A stretch of DNA of 9,501 bases from Bacillota bacterium (GTDB lineage: Bacteria > Bacillota > Syntrophomonadia > Syntrophomonadales > Syntrophomonadaceae). Both the position numbers and the translations under genes were made by a program. Below the pieces are notes generated by a model. It was given only the letters and a program-made list of their open reading frames with translations, was not told the origin of the DNA and did no database searches. Where the stretch lies: assembly GCA_017861475.1 (NCBI GenBank), contig JAGFXV010000032.1, positions 1-9,501 on the forward strand. Reading direction: 5' to 3'. Positions 1 to 5,338 of this stretch are shown here, piece after piece (positions within the stretch are counted from its first letter, which is position 1; every line of letters begins with the position of its first letter).

Positions 1-297
1 GTGAAAACGGTAATTCAAAACATACCACTGCCAGAAAAAGAGGGAAAATTTTTGATTGATCTCACCGCTCTGGGAATAAGACAGAAATTTCGCCTGGGCT
101 ACATTGTCCCAGTTGGGAAAGTAGCGGCGGGCATAGAGGACCAGATCCTCCAGGGCCTCATCAATGACCATGCGAAAATTATTGCGTTTGCCCCGGGGAA
201 AATGAATGATCTGACAATTGGCACCCGACGCACAGCATTGTCCGTATTCTTTTCCGCTTCCGCAAGGACAGGGATCATTCAGCGGCATATAAGACAT
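1..297 (-). CDS. SEC-C zinc-motif protein, N-terminal part (runs off left edge)
   Basis: This is an open frame of 99 codons from an ATG at 297 down to base 1 with no stop, so only the N-terminus is present. Residues 9-21 read CPCGSGKEYGQCC, the CxC-x8-CC signature of the SEC-C zinc-binding motif found at the end of SecA and in many stand-alone proteins. Here it lies at the very N-terminus. It is followed by a basic stretch and an aromatic, helical-looking segment (LVLYARRYFPNW; FSLFFWQWY) that I cannot assign to a named domain. A GGGGGA ribosome-binding site lies about 8 bases upstream of the ATG, and a plausible promoter lies at 402-430. The forward frame over the same bases is a shadow: it has no ribosome-binding context and no recognisable domain. 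SEC-C proteins often bind zinc and act in protein or nucleic-acid handling, but the specific role is unknown here. Confidence 0.85.
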   Translation of the reverse strand, partial: MSYMPLNDPCPCGSGKEYGQCCASGANCQIIHFPRGKRNNFRMVIDEALEDLVLYARRYFPNWDNVAQAKFLSYSQSGEINQKFSLFFWQWYVLNYRFH

Positions 298-531
298 TGT
301 TTTACTTCCCCCAAAATATTTACAAAATCCCATTAATGCCCGGCGTATCAATCCATTAACAAATCCAGCGTAAATAGCTATATAAGTAATACCATATAGA
401 CATTATAGAATAAATTGAAATGATTGGAAATCTTTAAATTTTATCAAATCTTCTGATTATATCCTAACACCATGGTACGAATAAATACACTTTAATTCTT
501 CTCAGAAAATGCCAATCCCCGGCCCGGCCGA
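298..531. other. Intergenic region between SEC-C gene and Cache gene
   Basis: This 234-base AT-rich spacer holds the ribosome-binding site and candidate promoter of the leftward SEC-C gene. At its right end a short GC-rich patch (515-530) directly follows the stop of the Cache gene. I see no convincing hairpin-plus-T-run terminator for the Cache gene on the minus strand, so read-through toward the SEC-C gene remains possible. No small ORF with a ribosome-binding site was found. Confidence 0.5.
402..430 (-). promoter_or_regulatory. Putative sigma-A-type promoter for the SEC-C gene
   Basis: Read on the minus strand there is TTTCCA (430-425), a 17-base spacer and a perfect TATAAT (407-402). Initiation near 395 would give a leader of roughly 100 bases before the ATG at 297. 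The -35 box matches the consensus at only four of six positions, so the call rests on the -10 box and the spacing. Confidence 0.4.
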
Positions 532-1545
532 TTATTCCTCCGGCTGGCCGTTTGGCTTCGGCTTGTTTGCATCGATGCTGAAGGCTACCTTGTTTATTTT
601 CGCAATTCGGTCGATGCTGTTGCCCAGGTCATCGTCAGCATCAAAGCGACGTCTTCCGCAAACATAATTAGCCATCACCACAAACAGCAATACCATCAGC
701 AAAAGAGCATAATTCATGATTTCCGCCTCGAGAAATTCCCCCAGGGAAAACTTGTTTTGCACATAAGCCACCGTGATCCCGTCAATATCCTGCAGCGGAA
801 CGAGCAACAGCCCCGTGCTGCGATCAGGTGATGCAGAGATCGTCTTGCCGTCATGCAGCTTTTTGGTATCGGCCGTATTGAGTGACGGCTGCGCCTTTTT
901 GTTCGACCAGAGCAGCATGCTTTCAATGCCGTTCAATTGAAATATTGCGAATTGGCCGGTACCGGACTTCTGCAGTTTGCTGCCCAACCGGGACATGGAC
1001 ACACCGATTTTGCACAACCCGGCATATTTGCCGTCAATGAAAATCGGCAGGGTGGTGACGAGCAGATCATTGTTTTCACTGGAATCCAGCGCGGATACGG
1101 CGATCTTTTGCCGGAGCGACTTGCCGATGATGCGCTGATAGCTCATGTCATCTGCATAATTGATATCGGACGCCGAACTCCAGATCGCCTGGCCCTCCTG
1201 GTTGGTCAGACTGATTTCCGCCACTCCGTTGCTTTGCTTCCATTGGTTAAACGTCGGCTGCAGGATTTTATTCATCTGCGCCTTGTCTCTTTCCTTAAAA
1301 GCCTCCATCAGTTTGTCATTGCCAACGATCTTCAGAGCCAGTCCCTCAGATTCCTGATTAACGCCTTCCATCCCGGCGGATATTTTTTTCGTCTGCTCCT
1401 GCCAATAATCCTTTTCTGCGCGATGCAGGATCCTGCTTTGCACCATGGTTACATTCCAAACCATTAATCCCAGCAACAGAAGACCGGCGATCAACAGCGA
1501 CCACACTGGCTGCCAGCGGGGCTGGCCATGATCTTGTGCTTTCAA
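532..1545 (-). CDS. Orphan membrane-anchored double-Cache sensor protein, no output domain
   Basis: The 337-residue protein has one membrane segment at residues 15-33, an extracytoplasmic region of about 240 residues, a second membrane segment at 278-297 and a short charged cytoplasmic tail of about 40 residues. The region after TM1 (a helix with LALKIVGNDKLMEAF, then AEISLTNQEGQAIW, then LLVTTLPIFIDGKYAGLCKIG) is laid out like dCache_3-type extracellular sensors of chemoreceptors and histidine kinases. A second Cache-like half covers about 195-265. No HAMP, methyl-accepting, kinase, GGDEF or EAL domain follows TM2, so this is a sensor module without visible output. The start is a TTG at 1545. 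GAGGGG lies 7 bases upstream, and no ATG or GTG gives a full TM1. The frame stays open over its full length and ends at a TAA at 532. It may signal through a partner protein, or be a remnant of a larger receptor. The ligand is unknown. Confidence 0.85.
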   Translation of the reverse strand: MKAQDHGQPRWQPVWSLLIAGLLLLGLMVWNVTMVQSRILHRAEKDYWQEQTKKISAGMEGVNQESEGLALKIVGNDKLMEAFKERDKAQMNKILQPTFNQWKQSNGVAEISLTNQEGQAIWSSASDINYADDMSYQRIIGKSLRQKIAVSALDSSENNDLLVTTLPIFIDGKYAGLCKIGVSMSRLGSKLQKSGTGQFAIFQLNGIESMLLWSNKKAQPSLNTADTKKLHDGKTISASPDRSTGLLLVPLQDIDGITVAYVQNKFSLGEFLEAEIMNYALLLMVLLFVVMANYVCGRRRFDADDDLGNSIDRIAKINKVAFSIDANKPKPNGQPEE

Positions 1546-1574
1546 GATTTTCCCCTCTCCCCCACTCGACTTTC

Positions 1575-1587
1575 AATCATTATGATT
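1575..1587. promoter_or_regulatory. Perfect 6-1-6 palindrome in the Cache-gene leader
   Basis: AATCATTATGATT is a perfect inverted repeat centred on 1581, about 30 bases before the TTG start of the Cache gene and downstream of its predicted promoter. A short AT-rich dyad like this is typical of repressor half-sites. The central AATCATTAT also occurs inside the classical Fur box, but the flanks do not continue that match, so Fur control is not supported. Chance occurrence is possible. Confidence 0.3.
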
Positions 1588-1637
1588 CTCTAAGTAAAAC
1601 GTTTCGACGAATACATCCCATTTTCCTCGTAGTCACA

Positions 1638-1666
1638 AAAATATCCCGATTTTTCTTTCAGGTCAA
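1638..1666 (-). promoter_or_regulatory. Putative promoter of the Cache-sensor gene
   Basis: On the minus strand TTGACC (1666-1661) and TATTTT (1643-1638) are separated by 17 bases. Transcription would begin near 1631 and give a leader of about 85 bases. The -35 box matches five of six consensus positions and the -10 box four of six. It lies in the 203-base region shared with the divergent L,D-transpeptidase gene. Confidence 0.45.
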
Positions 1667-1748
1667 ACGTCACAATCTTTCCGGTGACACCAGGATATCT
1701 GTCGGCGAATAGTATATAAAGAAGTCATACCCGAGAGGAGCTACCTTG

Positions 1749-2354
1749 ATGAAAAAAACCGCGCAGCAATACAGTCAGGCCTCCGGGCCGGTCATAAACA
1801 TTCATGTCGATACCCGCATCCTGACTTTTGTCCTGAACAATTCCATCACCGTCTATCCGGTGGCCATCGGAAAACCCAGCACCCCCACTCCGCCCGGCAA
1901 CTGGAAGGTGGTGTTTAAGTCCGTGGATCCCGGCGGGCCGTTTGGCGTCAGGTGGATGCGGCTCAGTGTTCCCTGGGGCAGCTTTGGAATCCATGGCACC
2001 AACAACCCCAAATCGATCGGCAAGGCCGTCAGCCACGGCTGCATTCGCCTGTACAACGAAGATGTGATCGTTGTCTACAGCAAAACTCCGATCGGCACGC
2101 CGGTCAATATTGACGGAGTGGTACGTAAGATCCGCACCCTGAAGTTAGGTTCAAAAGGCGATGATGTCAGCCAGGTGCAGCAATTGCTGAGTGATCTGGG
2201 TTATTATACCGCCAGCATCGACAGCTATTTTGGTTTCTTGACCAGGCAGGCGGTCATCCATTTCAAAAAAGATCAGGGGATGAAAGTAAACGGACTGGTC
2301 GGCAAGAATACGCTAAAGGCGCTCCAAATCGCCCATGATTTGGCCTTCAGTTGA
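1749..2354 (+). CDS. YkuD-family L,D-transpeptidase with C-terminal peptidoglycan-binding domain
   Basis: L,D-transpeptidases form 3-3 cross-links in peptidoglycan or attach proteins to it, using a catalytic cysteine on tetrapeptide stems. The 201-residue protein has the YkuD fold at about 15-125, with the diagnostic IHGT (His82) followed by SHGCIR: His96, Cys98 as nucleophile and Arg100. All core residues are intact. Residues 130-195 (LKLGSKGDDVSQVQQLLSDLGYY through VGKNTLKAL) form a PG_binding_1 domain. There is no signal peptide or membrane segment at the N-terminus (MKKTAQQYSQ), which is unusual for an extracellular enzyme, although B. subtilis YkuD is likewise leaderless. The ATG at 1749 is preferred: GAGGAG ends 8 bases before it, while the adjacent in-frame TTG at 1746 would be only 5 bases away. 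The gene stands alone, divergent from the Cache gene and ahead of tRNA-Pro. No clear sigma-A promoter was seen upstream; a TATAAA lies at 1715-1720 without a matching -35 box. Confidence 0.95.
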   Translation: MKKTAQQYSQASGPVINIHVDTRILTFVLNNSITVYPVAIGKPSTPTPPGNWKVVFKSVDPGGPFGVRWMRLSVPWGSFGIHGTNNPKSIGKAVSHGCIRLYNEDVIVVYSKTPIGTPVNIDGVVRKIRTLKLGSKGDDVSQVQQLLSDLGYYTASIDSYFGFLTRQAVIHFKKDQGMKVNGLVGKNTLKALQIAHDLAFS

Positions 2355-2386
2355 CAACCGCGATACCCTGCTGCCGACAAACTAAA

Positions 2387-2416
2387 TTGACAGCGTTTCG
2401 TGAAAAATGTTATCAT
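2387..2416 (+). promoter_or_regulatory. Promoter of tRNA-Pro
   Basis: A consensus TTGACA (2387-2392) is separated by 18 bases from TATCAT (2411-2416), which matches the -10 consensus at five of six positions. The start point would fall only a few bases before the mature tRNA 5' end at 2426. The perfect -35 box and position fit a strong stable-RNA promoter. Confidence 0.75.
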
Positions 2417-2425
2417 TTATGAGTT

Positions 2426-2502
2426 CGGGGCGTGGCGCAGCTTGGTAGCGCGTCTGGTTTGGGACCAGAAAGTCGCAGGTTCGAATCCTGTCGCCCCGAC
2501 CA
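2426..2502 (+). tRNA. tRNA-Pro (anticodon TGG)
   Basis: The 77-base sequence folds as a complete tRNA. The acceptor stem CGGGGCG (2426-2432) pairs with CGCCCCG (2492-2498), followed by discriminator A and an encoded CCA at 2500-2502. The anticodon stem TCTGG/CCAGA (2453-2457 with 2465-2469) encloses the loop TTTGGGA, giving anticodon TGG at 2460-2462, which reads proline CCN codons. The T-arm contains the canonical GGTTCGAATCC. The gene has its own promoter and terminator, so it is monocistronic. I saw no duplicate of its 3' end elsewhere in the window that would mark an integrated element. Confidence 0.97.
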
Positions 2503-2515
2503 TTTTGATTTTAAG

Positions 2516-2550
2516 ACCCGTCCATGCATTGAGGGCGGGTTTTGTTGTTT
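2516..2550 (+). terminator. Rho-independent terminator of tRNA-Pro
   Basis: ACCCGTCC (2516-2523) pairs with GGGCGGGT (2533-2540) over eight base pairs including one G-U, around a 9-base loop. A T-rich run (TTTTGTTGTTT) follows at once. It lies 13 bases after the tRNA CCA end and separates the tRNA from the downstream ydbS operon. Confidence 0.85.
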
Positions 2551-2577
2551 CCCGATCAATTCTCGTTTAGGTGAACT

Positions 2578-2622
2578 CTGCAAGAATTGCAGTATAATTT
2601 TTTACTGCTATTCCGGGAATAG
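2578..2622. promoter_or_regulatory. ydbST promoter region with three adjacent or overlapping dyads
   Basis: A perfect TATAAT lies at 2593-2598, with no good -35 box at the usual distance (GTGAAC at 2571 is the nearest candidate). Three inverted repeats cluster around it. The first is CTGCAA-GAA-TTGCAG (2578-2592), just upstream. The second is GCAGTA-8 bases-TACTGC (2589-2608), enclosing part of the -10 region. The third is the perfect 7-1-7 palindrome CTATTCCGGGAATAG (2608-2622). The weak -35 box combined with dyads across the -10 and start region suggests control by a DNA-binding regulator. The identity of the regulator cannot be read from the sequence. Confidence 0.45.
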
Positions 2623-2694
2623 GTATCCTTCAAGGTTGGACAATACGCAGCTTTATATTAAACTTATATAAGATGAATGATAGGTGAAAATGGG

Positions 2695-3183
2695 GTGAGT
2701 TTTTTGCGAGGCAATCCCGAACAACGAATTGATCCGAGAGCGGTGCCTTACTGGCGCTGGTCCGCCGCTGTAAGTACAGGGTTTCTGCTGCTCGTTCCGG
2801 CAGGTTGTTATTGGGCGCAGCAACGCTGGCACTGGCCGACCTGGATTGCCTTTGCGCTGCTGGGTCTTACCCTTGCTTATGCTGTCTATTTAATCTTTAT
2901 AAAGCCCGATATAAGATGGAAAACCTGGCGTTACGATGTGTCCGAGCAGGAAATTGATCTTTTGCACGGGGTATTTATCAAGACCAGAACTTTGATCCCC
3001 ATGGTAAGAGTGCAGCATGTTGATACCGTGCAGGGACCCTTGCTGCGTCACTTCGGACTGTCTTCGGTCACCGTCTCCACGGCTGCCGGAAGTCATGAGA
3101 TACCAGCTCTGGCAGACGATGTGGCCGAGCGGTTGAGAGATCAAATATCAGTGCTGGCCCGCGTGGTGGACGAAGATGTATAA
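2695..3183 (+). CDS. ydbS: YdbS-like bacterial PH-domain (DUF304) membrane protein
   Basis: From the GTG at 2695 the protein has 162 residues. Two membrane segments (about 20-40 and 46-68) are followed by a bacterial PH-like bPH2/DUF304 domain at about 80-155, whose core reads TLIPMVRVQHVDTVQGPLLRHFGL. Size and layout match YdbS, the smaller partner of YdbT in Bacillus, where the pair is linked to resistance against antimicrobial compounds of competitors. The molecular mechanism of the family is not established. The GTG is chosen because AGGTGA lies 7 bases upstream. An in-frame ATG at 2677 lacks a good ribosome-binding site but would add only six residues. The stop overlaps the start of ydbT by eight bases, indicating translational coupling. 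Confidence 0.88.
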   Translation: MSFLRGNPEQRIDPRAVPYWRWSAAVSTGFLLLVPAGCYWAQQRWHWPTWIAFALLGLTLAYAVYLIFIKPDIRWKTWRYDVSEQEIDLLHGVFIKTRTLIPMVRVQHVDTVQGPLLRHFGLSSVTVSTAAGSHEIPALADDVAERLRDQISVLARVVDEDV

Positions 3184-4597
3184 ACCACAGCGGGTTCACC
3201 CTTTAGGCATATTGTTTTTTACCGCGCGCTCTGTATATTCCATGGGACAGGCACTGCTTCCCCTGCTCCTTTTGGCCATCGCCCAACCGGCAATCCGCAA
3301 ATGGATCATCGTGGCGATTCCTCTTTTGCTTGTCCTTTTCATCATCTATGGCGTTTTCTACTGGCTGCGCTATGTATTCTATGTCAGCGGGCAGGAACTG
3401 CGTGTGGAATATGGCGTAATGGTCAGAAAGAAAAGATATATCCCCTTCGAACGGATCCAGACGGTACAAATTACCGCCGGTGTTCTGCAGCGCCTGTTCG
3501 GTCTGGTAAAAGTTCAGGTGGAAACAGCCGGCGGAGGCAAAGAAGCTGAGTTTGTGCTGGCAGCTCTGCCGCGCAAAACAGCCCTGGAACTGCAAAACAT
3601 CCTGCAGGCAGGCGGGAAGCCGCTGGAAGCAGCCCCGGCCGAAGTGGATCCGATCGAATACAAACTCTCGATCCGTTCCCTGCTGCTCCTGGCCAGCACC
3701 TCGAACGGCATCGGCGTAGCCATCAGCGCGTTACTGGTAATCCTTTCCCAGCTTGACGATTTCCTGCCCCAACTGAATGTCTGGGTAAAAATCGGGACCT
3801 ATGCCGAACATCTGGCCGCTGCAAAAGTCAGCCTGATCATTCTGGCGGTGTTCATCCTGATCCTGTTGGCCTGGCTCCTGTCCCTCGTTGGAACGATCAT
3901 CCGCTTCAGCGGTTTTCAACTGCGCCGGGAAGGTGACAGCATCAAGATCAACCGGGGACTTTTCGAAAAACAGCAGCTAAGCATCCCGCTAAAACGCATT
4001 CAGGCAGTGAAAGTGGTGGAAGGTTTGTTACGGCAGCCTTTGGGCATGGTGAGTGTGCAGGTGGTGAGCATCAGCAATACCGGTGTCAAGGGGGAAGGCA
4101 ATGTGCTTTTTCCGTTATTGCCGAAGGCAGCGCTGCCCGAATTTTTGGAGAAAATCGCACCGGAATTCAGTGTGCCTTTGGCGTTTGAAAAGTTGCCGCG
4201 CCGGGCCAAACGACGTTATTTACTGATAAATACAATCCCCGCCCTGATTATTGCCATTCTGTGTTCTGTTTTCCTGCCCTGGGGATATGTGGCCTTCATC
4301 CTGCCTCTGCTGGGGGCCTGGCTGGGCAGCAGACAATATCATGATGCCGGCTATCAAGTGGAGGATAATACCCTATTATTGAGATCAAGAGTACTCGGCA
4401 GAGTAACCATGATCGTTCCCCGTCGCCGCATCCAATCCCTGCATGTATCCCGGAATCCTTTCCAGATCCGCAGCGGCTTGAGCAACCTCAAGGTGGCCAT
4501 TGCTTCCTCCAATATTGCTGCGACTGCACATTTGAAAGGCATGGAGAAAGAAAAAAGCAACGATATCATTAATGGTTTCATGATCCAGCACGAATAG
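3176..4597 (+). CDS. ydbT: YdbT-like membrane protein with three PH-like (DUF304) domains
   Basis: This 473-residue membrane protein has a length close to that usual for YdbT. Three bPH2 repeats can be aligned by eye: RYIPFERIQTVQ (87-98) with GLVKVQVETA, LSIPLKRIQAVK (268-279) with GMVSVQVVSI, and MIVPRRRIQSLH (412-423) with SNLKVAIASS. Membrane segments lie at about 24-37, 43-64, 168-190, 217-242 and 349-384 (the last probably two spans). They alternate with the PH domains, so the soluble domains are likely all on one face. With ydbS, four related PH units are made from one message. The start ATG overlaps the ydbS stop. The family function is poorly defined; a role in envelope stress or antimicrobial tolerance is inferred from Bacillus. 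No terminator is visible in the 44 bases after the stop, so transcription may continue into the small zinc-ribbon gene. Confidence 0.9.
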   Translation: MYKPQRVHPLGILFFTARSVYSMGQALLPLLLLAIAQPAIRKWIIVAIPLLLVLFIIYGVFYWLRYVFYVSGQELRVEYGVMVRKKRYIPFERIQTVQITAGVLQRLFGLVKVQVETAGGGKEAEFVLAALPRKTALELQNILQAGGKPLEAAPAEVDPIEYKLSIRSLLLLASTSNGIGVAISALLVILSQLDDFLPQLNVWVKIGTYAEHLAAAKVSLIILAVFILILLAWLLSLVGTIIRFSGFQLRREGDSIKINRGLFEKQQLSIPLKRIQAVKVVEGLLRQPLGMVSVQVVSISNTGVKGEGNVLFPLLPKAALPEFLEKIAPEFSVPLAFEKLPRRAKRRYLLINTIPALIIAILCSVFLPWGYVAFILPLLGAWLGSRQYHDAGYQVEDNTLLLRSRVLGRVTMIVPRRRIQSLHVSRNPFQIRSGLSNLKVAIASSNIAATAHLKGMEKEKSNDIINGFMIQHE

Positions 4598-4641
4598 TAT
4601 TATGAGGGCGCGACTCTGGCGATCTTAATGAGGTGATCATT

Positions 4642-4821
4642 ATGCCGTCCAATATAAATCTCACAAGAGAATTAGCTATTCAGTTGATCAGGAGCCAGGA
4701 GGTAATATGTCCTAATTGCGGCAAGGATAAGCTGTACCCGCGTTATACCTATAAAAAGCAGAATGTAGAATACAAATGTCCTATCTGCAAAGTGATATAT
4801 CACCCGTACAAATTTATTTAA
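4642..4821 (+). CDS. Small zinc-ribbon protein (59 aa)
   Basis: This short protein carries two CxxC knuckles, CPNC at residues 23-26 and CPIC at 46-49, separated by 19 residues. That is a classic four-cysteine zinc ribbon, with an N-terminal helix of about 20 residues ahead of it. The ATG at 4642 is favoured over the GTG at 4633, because GAGGTGA (4630-4636) is a ribosome-binding site at the right distance from the ATG and overlaps the GTG itself. It follows ydbT by 44 bases on the same strand, but its base composition is AT-richer, so it may not belong to that operon. The family and function are not recognised. Small zinc ribbons often bind nucleic acid or stabilise larger complexes, and nothing here discriminates between these. 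Confidence 0.75.
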   Translation: MPSNINLTRELAIQLIRSQEVICPNCGKDKLYPRYTYKKQNVEYKCPICKVIYHPYKFI

Positions 4822-4863
4822 TCTGCAGGAATCAAGTTGGAATGAATATTTAATGTTTCAATT

Positions 4864-4892
4864 TTGTCATAAACCAAAGACTTTGTTAGACT
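4864..4892 (+). promoter_or_regulatory. Possible promoter of the 111-residue protein gene
   Basis: TTGTCA (4864-4869, five of six matches) is followed after 17 bases by TAGACT (4887-4892, four of six). Initiation near 4899 would yield a leader of about 90 bases that contains the palindrome at 4924-4941 and the strong ribosome-binding site at 4978. The -10 box is weak. Confidence 0.3.
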
Positions 4893-4923
4893 ATATGAAA
4901 AGATATGAATTACATGACGGATC

Positions 4924-4941
4924 GCCGATGGTACTATCGGC
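4924..4941. repeat. 18-bp near-perfect palindrome upstream of the 111-aa gene
   Basis: GCCGATGGTACTATCGGC is self-complementary except for one G/T pair, which would be a wobble in RNA. It sits about 37 bases ahead of the AGGAGG ribosome-binding site. It could be a protein operator or a leader hairpin. No T-run follows, so it is not a terminator. Confidence 0.45.
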
Positions 4942-4990
4942 AAACCGCTGGATAACAAGAGCTATCAGGTATTTTGCAGGAGGTTACAAA

Positions 4991-5326
4991 ATGAAGAAAT
5001 ATACGATTGAAACGAATATAGATGATGTCAAAAAGCAAATGGAAGCACTGTTTAAATCAATATTTGGAAAGACAAAATATGAGAAGCAGGGAAAAGGGAA
5101 TGACGTTTATTGCTTCTACCCTGCATATTTCAATGCGGAATTAGGGGACTATTATAAATGTGTTACAGTCGTAGCCAGAAAATTAACCAATAATAAAACT
5201 GTAGTTACAGTAAACTACGACAATAGCGGCATAACATCGATTGAATGGAAGCATGGGGTATTAAAGCTGGTGTATGATAAAACAGTGGAATCAATACCCA
5301 AGGCTTTTAACATTTCTGATGTTTAG
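4991..5326 (+). CDS. Uncharacterised 111-residue protein
   Basis: The frame is open from an ATG at 4853, but the ATG at 4991 is chosen because AGGAGG (4978-4983) lies exactly 7 bases before it, while 4853 and 4895 have no ribosome-binding site. The 111-residue product has an amphipathic N-terminal helix rich in lysine (IDDVKKQMEALFKSIFG) followed by several probable beta strands (DVYCFYPAYF, YKCVTVVARKL, KTVVTVNYD, GVLKLVYD). This suggests a small alpha+beta domain. There is no signal peptide, membrane segment or metal motif. I do not recognise the family. The coding sequence is AT-rich (21 G/C of 60 at 5041-5100, against 34 of 60 in ydbT at 3481-3540), suggesting a different origin from the flanking genes. 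It converges on the hydrolase gene with only 12 bases between the stops. Confidence 0.7.
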   Translation: MKKYTIETNIDDVKKQMEALFKSIFGKTKYEKQGKGNDVYCFYPAYFNAELGDYYKCVTVVARKLTNNKTVVTVNYDNSGITSIEWKHGVLKLVYDKTVESIPKAFNISDV

Positions 5327-5338
5327 TATGAATCGTTA

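Noticed and set aside
1..336. Forward 111-codon frame starting with GTG at base 1
   Set aside because: The opposite strand carries a SEC-C motif with a ribosome-binding site and promoter; the forward product has no recognisable domain.
515..531. GC-rich patch after the Cache gene as a terminator
   Set aside because: The repeats of GGCC/CCGG do not give a stable stem followed by a T-run on the minus strand.
937..1467. Forward 176-codon frame
   Set aside because: Antisense to the Cache sensor gene, no ribosome-binding site, and low-plausibility protein composition.
2426..2502. tRNA-Pro as an integration site for a mobile element
   Set aside because: No duplicated tRNA 3' end, integrase or phage gene is visible in the window.
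2432..2671. Forward 79-codon frame over the tRNA
   Set aside because: It begins inside tRNA-Pro and runs through its terminator; the start is a product of tRNA sequence.
4853..4990. N-terminal extension of the 111-residue protein from ATG 4853
   Set aside because: No ribosome-binding site before 4853 or 4895; AGGAGG is perfectly placed for 4991, and the extension contains a palindrome and a possible promoter.
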